Numbered from the stretch's first letter, positions 51,381 through 59,602 are shown. The stretch is DNA of 64,000 bases from Catenulispora yoronensis (GCF_039531695.1 NZ_BAAAQN010000048.1:1-64000); one strand, 5' to 3'. The notes: generated from the sequence alone by a model not told the origin. Made by a program: numbers and translations.

Positions 51381-52553
51381 TCAGCCGTTGGTGCTGAGGA
51401 ACGCCTGAGTGCTGCCCAGCGCGAGCAGCGCGCCGCCCGGAGCCGAGACCAGCTCGGACAGGACGCCGCTCACACCGGGCTCGGCGACGTTGCTCCACGC
51501 CGTGCCGTCCCAGTGCTCGAACGCCGGGTTGGCGGTGCCGGGCTGGAACCCGAGCGCCCAGGCGTCGCCGGCCGACAGCGCCGCCACGCCCGAGAGCCCC
51601 AGCGGCGTCGCGGCGTCGGCCGGGGCGGGCACCAGGCTCCAGGAGGCGCCGTCCCAGTGCTCGACGAGCTGGTTGTGCGGCGCGTGCCGGCCGAAGCCGG
51701 TGGTGCCGCCGACGGCCCACACGTCGCCGGCCGAGGTCGCGGCCAGGCCGACGACGGCCACGGTGTTCACGGCCTGGCCGTTGAGGACGGCGAGCGGGGG
51801 CGTGGGGACCACGCTCCACGCGGTGCCGTTCCAGTGCTCGACGACGGCGGTCTGCACGCCGGAGTTCGACGCCGTCCACACGTCCGAGGAGGACGTGGCC
51901 ACGACGGCGTTGAACGACGGGATGCCGTGGTCGATCCCGTTCGAGGTGTAGGTGATCGGGCTCGGCACGATGTGCCAGGCGGTGCCGTCGAAGTGCTCCA
52001 GCAGGCCGACGAAGCCGCCGACGGTGCTGTCGAAGTGCTCGCCCACGGCCCAGACGTCGGTGGCGGACACGGCGGTGACGGCGTTCAGCGTCTCGTTGCT
52101 GCTGGTGGCGGCGGTGCCGCCGGGCACCTGGCTCCAGCGGGTGCCGTTCCAGTGCTCGATCAGCGCCGTGTAGGTCCCGGCGGTGTTCTCGCTGTAGCCG
52201 ACCGACCAGGCGTTGGCCGGGGAGACGTCGGCGACGCCGTTCAGGACGTCGGCGTTCCCGGTCGGGCTGGGCGTCGGCGTGACCTGCCACCGGGTCCCGT
52301 TCCACCGCTCGGCCAAGGTGGCGATGACCGTGTTCGCGTTCAGATACTTGACGCCGACGGTCCAGGCGTCGGTCGCGGACTTCATCGAGACCGCCGTGAG
52401 GTTCACCGTGCCGGTGTCGACCGGCGGGATCGCGGTGAACGTGGTGTCGGCTCCCGCCGCCTGCGCCGTCGCCGGATTCCAGGCCAGCGCCGCGGCGAGG
52501 CTGAACCCGACTATGGACACGGCTAGGGCACCAAGCTTTCTCAGCTTCTTCAT
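51381..52553 (-). CDS. Secreted seven-repeat propeller-like protein
   Basis: A 390-aa protein starting MKKLRKLGALAVSIVGFSLAAALA, a signal peptide cleaved near residue 32 (AQA). The mature part is built of repeats of about 55 residues with the pattern D(V/A)WAVG......(I/V)EHW(N/D)GT.W..VP(S/T)P, about six to seven copies, which suggests a kelch-like beta-propeller. No catalytic residues or anchor are seen, so it is probably an extracellular binding protein. GGAGG lies about 10 nt before the ATG. It is convergent with the Tc toxin operon and shares its hairpin; a functional link to the toxin is not shown. Confidence 0.82.
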   Translation of the reverse strand: MKKLRKLGALAVSIVGFSLAAALAWNPATAQAAGADTTFTAIPPVDTGTVNLTAVSMKSATDAWTVGVKYLNANTVIATLAERWNGTRWQVTPTPSPTGNADVLNGVADVSPANAWSVGYSENTAGTYTALIEHWNGTRWSQVPGGTAATSSNETLNAVTAVSATDVWAVGEHFDSTVGGFVGLLEHFDGTAWHIVPSPITYTSNGIDHGIPSFNAVVATSSSDVWTASNSGVQTAVVEHWNGTAWSVVPTPPLAVLNGQAVNTVAVVGLAATSAGDVWAVGGTTGFGRHAPHNQLVEHWDGASWSLVPAPADAATPLGLSGVAALSAGDAWALGFQPGTANPAFEHWDGTAWSNVAEPGVSGVLSELVSAPGGALLALGSTQAFLSTNG

Positions 52554-52935
52554 CCTGCCCGATCCTCCGATCGATCAGATGTCTCCTGCGCCATCCCACG
52601 CGGACGGCGCCCTGGCGGGTCCGACACGCCGCGGTCCGCGGCGCGGTTCGGCGGGAGCGACGTCGGCGGGCGGGTTTGGCGTGAAAGCTTCGGGACCGGG
52701 TCGGGGGAATCAACCGATTTCTACGGGTCGCTGGGCCGGGGAGGCGAGGGCGGTCGGCGTCGAAAGCCATGATGCCGAGCCGTTTCGGGGGCGGTTCCGC
52801 CTGCGCGCGGCGGGTGTCGCGAGATCTGGCGGAAGGCGCACAGGGGGTAGCGGCGCATGAGGATGGCGCCGGTGACGGGGATGCTGCTTCCGTCACCGGC
52901 GCTCCGGCCGGTCCGCTCTCGGGCAGACTGCGGGG
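52554..52935. other. Intergenic region between the secreted propeller gene and the biosynthetic operon
   Basis: This 380-bp gap holds a perfect palindrome CGCCGCGG-T-CCGCGGCG (52628-52644) about 75 bp upstream of the propeller gene start, possibly an operator. A 13-bp terminator stem lies at 52866-52902. I see no credible coding sequence or RNA gene in between. Confidence 0.5.
52866..52902 (-). terminator. Terminator at the end of the biosynthetic operon
   Basis: GCGCCGGTGACGG (52866-52878) pairs perfectly with CCGTCACCGGCGC (52890-52902) around an 11-nt loop. It lies 34 bp beyond the stop of the last minus-strand gene of the operon (52936). Confidence 0.75.
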
Positions 52936-53730
52936 TTAGACCGTGACCAGACCGGTGGCTCCTTGTGGTCCTTGCGCTTCTTCTCGTTCTCCTTCCGGCA
53001 GCAGCTCCCGGTGGTAGTACTCCAGCACCGCGGAGTTGGCACTCAGCACCGGCAGGCCCGACTCGCGCGCCACCTCGGCGGCGGCGTCCAGGGTCCGGAA
53101 GCCGCTGCCGGGAATGAGGACGGCGTCGGTGACCGGGGTGACGGCGGCGAGAATCTGCTCGCGCAGGGCGCGGTGCGGGATGTGGCCCTTGGCGCCGCGA
53201 TCGAACAGGTCCTGGCGGCTGCCGGTGTCCCAGGCCGGGCCGAGGTCGTAGCGGTGGACCCGGGTCGCTGCGGGCAGGCCCAGGTAGGACGCGGTGGCGC
53301 CGACAGTACGGTCGGTGAACCACGGCGGCGCGACCAGCAGCGGCTCGGCCGGGGCCAGGGTCCGCAGCCGGCGGCGGAGGGCGTGGCCGGCGGTGAAGGC
53401 GGGGACGCCGGCGGACTCCCACAGCGCCTCGGCGAACGCGGCGTCGAACGCCGAGCCGCCGAACACGCTGGCCGAGACGAAACACAGGGCCAGCGCGTCG
53501 GCGCCGGCGTCGACGAGGTCGGCGACGGTGCGCCGGACGGCGGGGGTCAGGAAGGCTTCGACGCTCTCGCCGACGTACTCCTGGCCCGGGGCGCGGTGGA
53601 GGGCGAAGCGCCCGGTGATGACTTCGAGGCCGGGGGGTGCGGCGCGCCAGATCTCCGATTCGGGGACCGAGTCGTTGTGGACGACGAGGAGGCCGAGGCG
53701 GCGTGAGGGGTGCCGCTCACTCCCACTCAT
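52936..53730 (-). CDS. Asp/Glu racemase superfamily enzyme, maleate isomerase/arylmalonate decarboxylase-like
   Basis: A 264-aa protein from ATG 53730, overlapping the exporter stop by 4 nt (ATGA). RLGLLVVHNDSVPESEIWRAAPPGLEVITGR matches the start of maleate isomerase/AMDase/EutA-like proteins. A Cys at 83 (ALCFVSASVFGG) takes the first catalytic position, and the second half carries PVLSANSAVLEYYH with no Cys. One Cys is compatible with an AMDase- or maleate-isomerase-like cis-enediol mechanism rather than two-base racemisation. As the last gene of the operon it may tailor or isomerise a small carboxylate precursor. The substrate is unknown. Confidence 0.8.
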   Translation of the reverse strand: MSGSERHPSRRLGLLVVHNDSVPESEIWRAAPPGLEVITGRFALHRAPGQEYVGESVEAFLTPAVRRTVADLVDAGADALALCFVSASVFGGSAFDAAFAEALWESAGVPAFTAGHALRRRLRTLAPAEPLLVAPPWFTDRTVGATASYLGLPAATRVHRYDLGPAWDTGSRQDLFDRGAKGHIPHRALREQILAAVTPVTDAVLIPGSGFRTLDAAAEVARESGLPVLSANSAVLEYYHRELLPEGEREEAQGPQGATGLVTV

Positions 53731-55130
53731 CGCGCACCTCGCGGCCCGCGCAGCACCGTCACCGCTCCGGCAACGACCGCCCCGGCCGCGGCGAAGGCCG
53801 CCGTGGTCAGGAACGCGTCGCGATATGTCCCGGCCGCCGTCGGCGCACCCATCACCAGCACCAGAATCGCCAGCGACGCCGCCGCGCTCATGTACTGCGA
53901 GGTGGTGAGCACGGCGCCCGCGGTGCCCTGGTCCTCGTCGCGCAGACCGCCGGTCCCGGTGACGAACATCGAGGTGTAGGTCAGGCCGTGGCCGATGCCG
54001 GACACGATGACGCCGGGCAGCATGTGCGTGGCGTATCCGGTGCCGCTCGCCGACAGCGCGAGGAGCACCAGACCCGCCGCGTCGAGAACGAACGCGACCG
54101 TCAGCAGCCGCACCGAGCCCACCTTGGCGATGAAGCGCCCGGCGAGGATGTTGCCCAGCACGATGCACAGCGCCAGCGGCAGGAACCCGAGCCCGGCGCG
54201 CAGCGGGCTGTAGCCGTAGCGGTTCTGGAGAATCAGGGTCACGACATAGAACTCGGCGCCGACGCTGGCCATGTAGAGCGCGGTCGAGACGGCCCCGAGG
54301 CGCAGCATGGCGTTCGACCGCAGGGCGCGGTCGATCAGCGGCGCGGCCGAGACCCGCTCGTGCCAGGCGAAGCCGACGGCCAGCAGCACGCCGCCGACCG
54401 CCAGGCCGACCGTGCGGCCGTCGCCCCAGCCGTGCACCGCGGCGAACGTCAGGGCACTGACGACGGCCAGCGAGGCCGCCGTCGCCAGCACCGCCCCGAC
54501 CGCGCTCAGCGCCCGCCGGTCGCCCCGGCGGCCGTCGGCGGGCAGCAGGCGCGGCGCGGCCAGCGCGCACAGCAGCGCCACCGGCAGGTTGACCAGCATC
54601 GTCCAGCGCCACGAGGCCGTGGTCAGCACCCCGCCGAGCAGCGCGCCGGCGGCCAGGCCCGACGCGCCGATCGTGCCCCACACCGACAGCGCGCGCTCCC
54701 GCTCCGGTCCGGCCTCGAAGGTGCGGTTGATCAGGGCGATGATGGCGGGCTGCATCAGCGCCGCGCCGAGCCCCTGCGCGCCGCGCGCGGCCAGCAGCAG
54801 CGCGCCGGAGTCCGCGACCCCGCCGGCGGTCGCGGCCAGGCCGAACAGCACCAGCGCCGCGATCAGGATCCGGCGCGCGCCGAACCGGTCCCCGGCCCGG
54901 CCGCTGACCAGCAGGAAGCCCGCGAACAGGACGGCGTAGGCGGACACGACCCACTGCAGGGTGTCGGGGCCGAGCTTCAGGCTGCTGCCGATACTGGGCA
55001 GCGCGACGTAGATGACGGAGTAGTCGAGGGCGATCAGGAACTGCGCCAGCGACAACAGCAACAGCCCGGCGGTCTTGGCTGACACGTCCGCTTTACGGAC
55101 GCTGACATCAGTCTTCTCATATGTGGTCAC
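53727..55130 (-). CDS. MFS exporter (DHA2-like) of the biosynthetic operon
   Basis: A 467-aa membrane protein starting at GTG 55130, which overlaps the HAD gene stop (GTGA). Family marks are LAQFLIALDYSVIYVALPSIG, LQWVVSAYAVLFAGFLLVSGRAGDRFGARR, GAQGLGAALMQPAIIALI and TSQYMSAAASLAILVLVM. Its 12-14 helices fit proton-driven export. Its place inside the biosynthetic operon suggests export of, and self-resistance to, the product. Confidence 0.92.
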   Translation of the reverse strand: MTTYEKTDVSVRKADVSAKTAGLLLLSLAQFLIALDYSVIYVALPSIGSSLKLGPDTLQWVVSAYAVLFAGFLLVSGRAGDRFGARRILIAALVLFGLAATAGGVADSGALLLAARGAQGLGAALMQPAIIALINRTFEAGPERERALSVWGTIGASGLAAGALLGGVLTTASWRWTMLVNLPVALLCALAAPRLLPADGRRGDRRALSAVGAVLATAASLAVVSALTFAAVHGWGDGRTVGLAVGGVLLAVGFAWHERVSAAPLIDRALRSNAMLRLGAVSTALYMASVGAEFYVVTLILQNRYGYSPLRAGLGFLPLALCIVLGNILAGRFIAKVGSVRLLTVAFVLDAAGLVLLALSASGTGYATHMLPGVIVSGIGHGLTYTSMFVTGTGGLRDEDQGTAGAVLTTSQYMSAAASLAILVLVMGAPTAAGTYRDAFLTTAAFAAAGAVVAGAVTVLRGPRGAR

Positions 55131-55816
55131 GTGGACACCTCGGGGAGGGAGGGAACGGTAGCGGATGAAAGGGAGAGCTCGGGCAGAAGCAGCTCGAACA
55201 GCTCCTCAGGGGTCCCCGCTATGTGCTGCGCACCGGCGGCGCGCAGCTCTGCGAGCGTCGCGACGCCGTACCCGACGCCGATCCCGGGGATCCCGGCGGC
55301 GTCGGCCATCTTCATGTCGTCGGTGCTGTCGCCGACCACGACGCACTCCGCCGGGTCCACGCCGAGCGCCCGCGCGGCGGCCAGCGCCTGGTGCGGCGCG
55401 GGCTTGCCGGGAACCTCGGGAACGTAGCCGACGGTGACGGGGAAATACTGATCGAGCCGCGCGGCGGCCAGGAACTCGGCGGCGCCGGCCGGCGACTTGC
55501 TGGTGACCACCGCGAGCGGCCGCCCGGCGTCGGCGAGACGGTCGAGCAGTTCGCGGACGGCGGGGAAGACCAGCTCGGCGGCCCGGGGCACGACGTCGGA
55601 CGCGAACAGCGCACGGAACTCGGCCGAGGCGGCGACGACGATCGGCGAGTCCCTGGGCGTGACCAGCAGCTCGGCGAAGACGTCGGCGAGGGGACGGCCG
55701 ACGCTGGCGGCGACTCGGTCCGGGGGGGCCAGCGGGCACATGCGGCGGAGGATGGCGGTGATGGCGCCGGGGGTGTCGGCCAGCGTGCCGTCGAGATCGA
55801 ACAGGACGGCGGTCAT
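55127..55816 (-). CDS. HAD-superfamily phosphatase, IndB/AlnB-like partner of the C-glycosidase
   Basis: A 229-aa protein from ATG 55816, overlapping the upstream C-glycosidase stop by 4 nt. All HAD motifs are present: FDLDGTLADT (motif I), VVTSKS (II), GKPAPHQAL (Lys, III) and VVGDSTDDMKMA (IV). The length fits phosphoglycolate-phosphatase-like enzymes with a small helical cap. PsuG-type genes paired with a HAD phosphatase occur in alnumycin (AlnA/AlnB) and indigoidine/minimycin (IndA/IndB) clusters. There the phosphatase removes the 5'-phosphate left after C-ribosylation, and the same is inferred here. Confidence 0.9.
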   Translation of the reverse strand: MTAVLFDLDGTLADTPGAITAILRRMCPLAPPDRVAASVGRPLADVFAELLVTPRDSPIVVAASAEFRALFASDVVPRAAELVFPAVRELLDRLADAGRPLAVVTSKSPAGAAEFLAAARLDQYFPVTVGYVPEVPGKPAPHQALAAARALGVDPAECVVVGDSTDDMKMADAAGIPGIGVGYGVATLAELRAAGAQHIAGTPEELFELLLPELSLSSATVPSLPEVST

Positions 55817-56808
55817 CGGAGGGCTCCCGAGACGGCTTCGGCCCTGGCGCCGCCGCCTTCGAAGGTGGTTCCGGCTCCGGTCCCGGCGCTGGCGCGCTCG
55901 GTCCGCACCTCGTGCAGCCGGACCGCGAACTCGGCGCCCAGGCGGGTCGTGGATATCAGCACTTCGCGGTTCGCGGCTGACGTCTGGCCGCCGGAGGAGC
56001 GCGCGAGTTCCTTCAGGAGGAAGGGGGTGATGGCGGGCCCTGTGACCTGCGCCTGGCGGGCCGCCTCCTCGGCCTCGGCGATGCGCGCCTCCAGCTCGTC
56101 GTGCGGGATGCCGTGCTCGGCGGCGATCGGGTGCGTCACCAGGAAGCCGCTGTCGATGCCGGCGTCCCAATGGTCGGCGACCGCGCGGGCCAGCAGGCCG
56201 AGGTCGTCGAGGCGGTGCGGGTTGCGCTGCCCGGAGGAGACGCTCACGTAGCCGGGGAACTCGTCGCAGCGGTAACCGACCACCGGGATCGAGTGGGTCT
56301 CCAGCCATTCCAGCGTCAGTCCGGCGTCGAGGATCGACTTCACGCCCGCGCACACCACCACCACCCGGTTGCGGGCGAAGGCCGGCAGGTCGGCGGAGAC
56401 GTCGAAGCTCGACGGTGCGCCGCGGTGCACGCCGCCGATGCCCGCCACGGCCAGCGCCTCGATCCCGGCCAGGCGGGCGCCGTGCACCGCGCCGGAGACC
56501 GTCAGGGCCCCGATCCGGCGCTCGGCCACCACCCGGCCGATGTCGCGGATCGAGGCCTTGACCGCCGCCGGGTCCTCGGCGATCCGCTCCAACTGCGCGG
56601 GGGTGAGGCCGACGTGCAGCGCGCCGTCGAGGACCGCGACCCGGGCCGGGACGGCGCCGGCGGCGCGGGCCGCGGCGTCGACGGCTCGGGCGAGTTCGAG
56701 GTTGGCGGGGTAGGGCAGTCCGCCGGCGACGACCGAGGTCTCCAGGGCGAGCACCGGGCGGCGGCCCACCGCGTCGGCGACTTCCGGGCTGAGGGTGAAC
56801 CGGGACAT
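55813..56808 (-). CDS. Pseudouridine-5'-phosphate glycosidase family protein (IndA/AlnA-like C-glycosynthase)
   Basis: A 331-aa protein. PsuG-family marks are LALETSVVAGGLPYPANLE (Glu23), AAVKASIRDIG (Lys84), GIGGVHRGAPSSFDVSADL (Asp140), VVCAGVKSILD (Lys157, Schiff-base Lys in PsuG), GYRCDEFPGY and GGQTSAANREV (Asn). All main catalytic positions of E. coli PsuG have counterparts, but the SHGMPYP His of degradative enzymes is replaced in AGGLPYP. In reverse, such enzymes join ribose-5-phosphate to a carbon nucleophile, as AlnA, IndA and the showdomycin enzyme do. AAGGGAT lies before the ATG. The 60-residue C-terminal tail is low-complexity. Coupling to the HAD gene supports a C-nucleoside role. 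Confidence 0.9.
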   Translation of the reverse strand: MSRFTLSPEVADAVGRRPVLALETSVVAGGLPYPANLELARAVDAAARAAGAVPARVAVLDGALHVGLTPAQLERIAEDPAAVKASIRDIGRVVAERRIGALTVSGAVHGARLAGIEALAVAGIGGVHRGAPSSFDVSADLPAFARNRVVVVCAGVKSILDAGLTLEWLETHSIPVVGYRCDEFPGYVSVSSGQRNPHRLDDLGLLARAVADHWDAGIDSGFLVTHPIAAEHGIPHDELEARIAEAEEAARQAQVTGPAITPFLLKELARSSGGQTSAANREVLISTTRLGAEFAVRLHEVRTERASAGTGAGTTFEGGGARAEAVSGALR

Positions 56809-56892
56809 GAGGGCGATCCCTTCGGGGGTTCGGTTCGGGGCGGGTTCGGGTTCAGGGCGGGGTTCTGGGTGGTTTCGAGGCGGGGCGGACTA

Positions 56893-57597
56893 TCAGCGCG
56901 CAGGCCCCGGTGCCGGGACGGCCTGGCGGACCCGTCCCGGCACCCGCCGCGACGGCGTGATCATGGCGGGGTGCGAGGCCTGAATCAGTTCCCTGATGCG
57001 GCCCGGCGCGGGGTCGGGGTGCCGCCGCACATCGCCCAGGAACTCCATATGCTCCCGGCCCTGGAGGTCGAAGGGCTGGTAGACGGCGTCGTGCTCGCCG
57101 TCGAACTCCAGCGGCGCGATCCCGTACATCCGGCACAGCAGCCGGTTGAAGACCGGTGTGACCTTGATCCAGCGGTCGGCGATCCGGATCTCGGTGTACC
57201 AGTGCAGGAACACCTCGCCGCCGACCAGCTCCCGCAGCTCGGGCGAGGACAGGTGGTTGCGGACCAGGCCGGACACCAGGCGCGAGGGCACCCCGAGGTG
57301 CCGGACGGCGGTGGCGTAGAGGATCGACTTGTGCAGGCAGAACCCGCGCCCGGCGGCGAGCACGGCGCTACCGGTCAGGTCGGCATCGGCCAGGCCGGTG
57401 TCGAAGACCTCGTAGTCGACCTGGTCGCGGACGGCGTAGAACAGATCTCGGCAGCGTCGGCGCAGCTCGGCGACGGTGTCGGTGTCGGTAGCACCAGCCG
57501 GCGCCGCCTCGGCGACGAACCGCGCGATCTCCGGCCTGTCATGGTCCAGGACCCCGGTCGGCCGCACCGCGAACGCGGCCTGCGCCCGGGTGCTCAT
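56893..57597 (-). CDS. Transglutaminase-fold cysteine enzyme of the biosynthetic operon
   Basis: A 234-aa protein from ATG 57597, overlapping the dehydrogenase stop by 4 nt. The core GRGFCLHKSILYATAVRHLGVPSRLVSG has the transglutaminase-like nucleophile Cys87. EVFLHWYTEIRI supplies His132, but the usual Asp of W..(V)DPTFN is Thr in WIKVTPVFN. The fold is therefore clear and the third triad residue is doubtful. In carrier-protein pathways such domains can transfer or release acyl groups from thioesters. Here it may offload or amidate the carrier-bound intermediate. This is an inference from context. Confidence 0.75.
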   Translation of the reverse strand: MSTRAQAAFAVRPTGVLDHDRPEIARFVAEAAPAGATDTDTVAELRRRCRDLFYAVRDQVDYEVFDTGLADADLTGSAVLAAGRGFCLHKSILYATAVRHLGVPSRLVSGLVRNHLSSPELRELVGGEVFLHWYTEIRIADRWIKVTPVFNRLLCRMYGIAPLEFDGEHDAVYQPFDLQGREHMEFLGDVRRHPDPAPGRIRELIQASHPAMITPSRRVPGRVRQAVPAPGPAR

Positions 57598-58748
57598 CGG
57601 CCCGCCTTCCGGGTGCGCAGCCCCACCAGCGCGGCCAGCCGGTCGCGCTGGATCTCGCTGCTGCCGGAGTAGATCGTGGCCGCGACGTTGTCCCGCAGCT
57701 CCTTCTCCAGGCCGTACTCGCTCATGTACCCGGCGCCGCCGAACAGCTGCACCGCGGCCTGCGCCGAGGCCACCGCCGCCTCGCTGGCGACCAGCTTGGT
57801 GATGGCGATGTCCTCGGCGACGTCGCGGTGCGCGGCCAGCGCCGCGGCGGTGTGCTCCAGCCACAGCCGGCTGGTCTCGTAGCCGATCTTCAGGTCGGCG
57901 ATCCGGTGCGACACCGCCTGGTACGCCGCGATCGGCGCGCCGAAGCTCTCGCGGGTGTTCGCGTGCCCGATCAGCCGCTCCAGGCGGCCGGCCATGCGGC
58001 CGACGGTGGCGGCGAAGGAGTAGAGGATCTCGCGCTTCATCACGTAGTCCAGCACGAGCAGGCCGCCGCCCTCGTAGCCGAGCACGTGGTCGTCCGGGAC
58101 GCGGACGTCGTCGAGGAACAGCTCGCACATCGGCGAGGTGCGCAGGCCCATCTTCTCGATCGGGGCGCCGCGCACGACGCCCGGGCTGTCAGTGCGGACC
58201 AGGAACGGCGTCAGCGCGGTCGCGCCGGTGCCGGTCCGGGCGTAGACGACGATCAGGTCGGCGACGGGCCCGTTGGAGACGTACGCCTTCGCGCCGGAGA
58301 GCACGTAGGCGTCGCCGTCGTGGCGCGCCGTGGTCCGCATGGCGAGGGCGTCGGAGCCGCCGCCGCTCTCGGTGATGGCGTGCGCGCCGATCAGCTCCCC
58401 GGCGCACACCCCGGGCAGGTAGCGGGCCTTCAGCGGCTCCGACCCGAACCGGGCCAGCGGGGTGCCGGTGCTGGCCAGCTGGGTGGTGGCGCTGAAGACC
58501 AGGCCCTGGTCCAGGCAGTGCTCGCCGAGGGCGCGCAGAATGCCGACGGTGTCGGCGACGTCCAGCGCGGCGCCGCCGTACTCGGCCGGGAACGGCAGGC
58601 CGAGCAGGCCGACCTCGGCCAGCCGCCGCCACTTGTCGCGGCGGAAGCGGTGGTCGCGGTCGTCGTCGAGGTGGCCGTCGCTCAGCTCGGGGCCGAGCCG
58701 GACCAGCAGGTCGGCGAACGCGGTGCGCTCTTGCGTGGTCGCCGTCAT
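57594..58748 (-). CDS. Acyl-CoA dehydrogenase-like flavoenzyme, probably acting on a carrier-bound substrate
   Basis: A 384-aa protein with AAGGGA before the ATG. ACAD marks are LGLPFPAEYGGAALD, IGAHAITESGGGSDALAMRT (FAD/substrate loop), LSGAKAYVSNGPVADL, QLFGGAGYMSEYGLEKELRDN and IYSGSSEIQRDRLA. The medium-chain catalytic Glu position (IYEGT) is Ser361, while Glu240 in MKREILYSFAATVGR could act as the isovaleryl-CoA-dehydrogenase-type base. ACADs paired with a free adenylation enzyme and a carrier protein oxidise aminoacyl-carriers, as in pyrrole formation from prolyl-PCP. A similar desaturation of a carrier-bound ring is proposed here. Confidence 0.88.
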   Translation of the reverse strand: MTATTQERTAFADLLVRLGPELSDGHLDDDRDHRFRRDKWRRLAEVGLLGLPFPAEYGGAALDVADTVGILRALGEHCLDQGLVFSATTQLASTGTPLARFGSEPLKARYLPGVCAGELIGAHAITESGGGSDALAMRTTARHDGDAYVLSGAKAYVSNGPVADLIVVYARTGTGATALTPFLVRTDSPGVVRGAPIEKMGLRTSPMCELFLDDVRVPDDHVLGYEGGGLLVLDYVMKREILYSFAATVGRMAGRLERLIGHANTRESFGAPIAAYQAVSHRIADLKIGYETSRLWLEHTAAALAAHRDVAEDIAITKLVASEAAVASAQAAVQLFGGAGYMSEYGLEKELRDNVAATIYSGSSEIQRDRLAALVGLRTRKAGR

Positions 58749-58840
58749 GGGAAGTCCCTTCTCCCGGCCGCCGCCGGGCGGGGCGGCGGCCGGTGGGTCG
58801 GAAGGCGGTAGGGCGGTAGGGCAGTGGGTCAGTCAGTGGG

Positions 58841-59218
58841 TCAGTAGGCGGAGAAGCCGTCCGGGCTCAGCCGGTGCTGCTCGTCGCCGCGGATCGGGGG
58901 GTTGAAGACGCTGATCAGTTCCATGTCGCCGTGTTCGGCGGCGCGCAGAATGTGCGCGTCGTGCCGGTCGAGCGCGTAGAGCACGCCGGGCACGAGCTTG
59001 TAGCGGACCGCGCCGTCGGCGCTGACCACCTCGCCCTCCCCCGAGATGCAGTAGCAGGCCTCGATGTGGTTGCGGTACTGCAAGCGCGACTCGGAGCCGG
59101 CCCGAACCACGGTGTGGGCCAGCGCGAATCCGACGCCGTCGGCCTCGATCAGCAGGCGGTGGCTGTGGCCGTTGCCCCAGTCGACGGAGTCCACGGAGCC
59201 CTTCTCACGGATGATCAT
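58841..59218 (-). CDS. EctC-like cupin cyclase in a biosynthetic operon
   Basis: A 125-aa protein homologous to ectoine synthase: MIIREKGSVDSVDWGNGHSHRLL, YRNHIEACYCISGEGEV, LVPGVLYALDRHDAHILRA and SVFNPP follow EctC throughout. The three iron ligands of EctC have counterparts in Glu53, Tyr81 and His89. EctC closes a ring by intramolecular condensation of an amide and an amine. H. elongata EctC also has reported side activity turning glutamine into a cyclic amidine (ADPC). No ectA, ectB or ectD is nearby. Embedded between the carrier and dehydrogenase genes, it probably cyclises a carrier-bound or free amino acid rather than making ectoine. Confidence 0.85.
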   Translation of the reverse strand: MIIREKGSVDSVDWGNGHSHRLLIEADGVGFALAHTVVRAGSESRLQYRNHIEACYCISGEGEVVSADGAVRYKLVPGVLYALDRHDAHILRAAEHGDMELISVFNPPIRGDEQHRLSPDGFSAY

Positions 59219-59264
59219 GGTCGCTGCTTTCTGGATATGGGGACGGTGGGATATAAGGGCATTG

Positions 59265-59339
59265 CGGGTTCAGGAGTCACGGGTTCAGGAGACACGGGTT
59301 CGGGAGACACGGGTTCAGGGGAGGCGGGTTCAGGGGACG
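59265..59339. repeat. Five tandem 15-bp units ending in the carrier-protein stop codon
   Basis: Units starting at 59265, 59280, 59295, 59310 and 59325 share CGGGTTC(A/G)GG(A/G). The last unit contains the stop codon of the carrier gene (59330-59332). Since 15 bp is five codons, three of the other four copies repeat an in-frame TGA on the minus strand (59295 has CGA). The array fills the gap before the EctC-like gene. Confidence 0.85.
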
Positions 59340-59602
59340 GCGTGGGCCCGGTTGGCCTCGACGAACTCGGCGAGCGCCGCGATGCTGCGCAGCCGCCGGG
59401 GGTCCAGGTCCAGCTCCTCGACCGGCAGCTCGAAGCGGCGGCCGATCCAGGACAGCAGCGAGACCAGGGCGAGGCTGTCGAGCACGCCGCCCTCGATCAG
59501 GTCGTAGTCGGGCGGGATGGTGCCGGCGTCGGGGGCGTGGGCGGTGACGATGTGGTCGTGCAGGGCGGCGGCGGTCGCGGCGGCTCCGGCGGCGGTGGTC
59601 AC
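59330..59602 (-). CDS. Stand-alone acyl/peptidyl carrier protein
   Basis: A 90-aa protein starting at GTG 59602, overlapping the adenylation gene stop by 4 nt (GTGA). Four-helix carrier pattern: IPPDYDLIEGGVLDSLALVSLLSWIGRRFELPVEELDLDP. Ser43 in LDSLAL is the phosphopantetheine attachment site. It should carry the amino acid activated by the enzyme encoded directly upstream. It needs a phosphopantetheinyl transferase from elsewhere in the genome. Confidence 0.9.
   Translation of the reverse strand: MTTAAGAAATAAALHDHIVTAHAPDAGTIPPDYDLIEGGVLDSLALVSLLSWIGRRFELPVEELDLDPRRLRSIAALAEFVEANRAHAVP

Noticed and set aside
58841..59218. Calling the cupin ectC of an ectoine operon
   Set aside because: The neighbouring genes are carrier-protein biosynthesis genes; ectA, ectB and ectD are absent, so osmolyte synthesis is not supported here.
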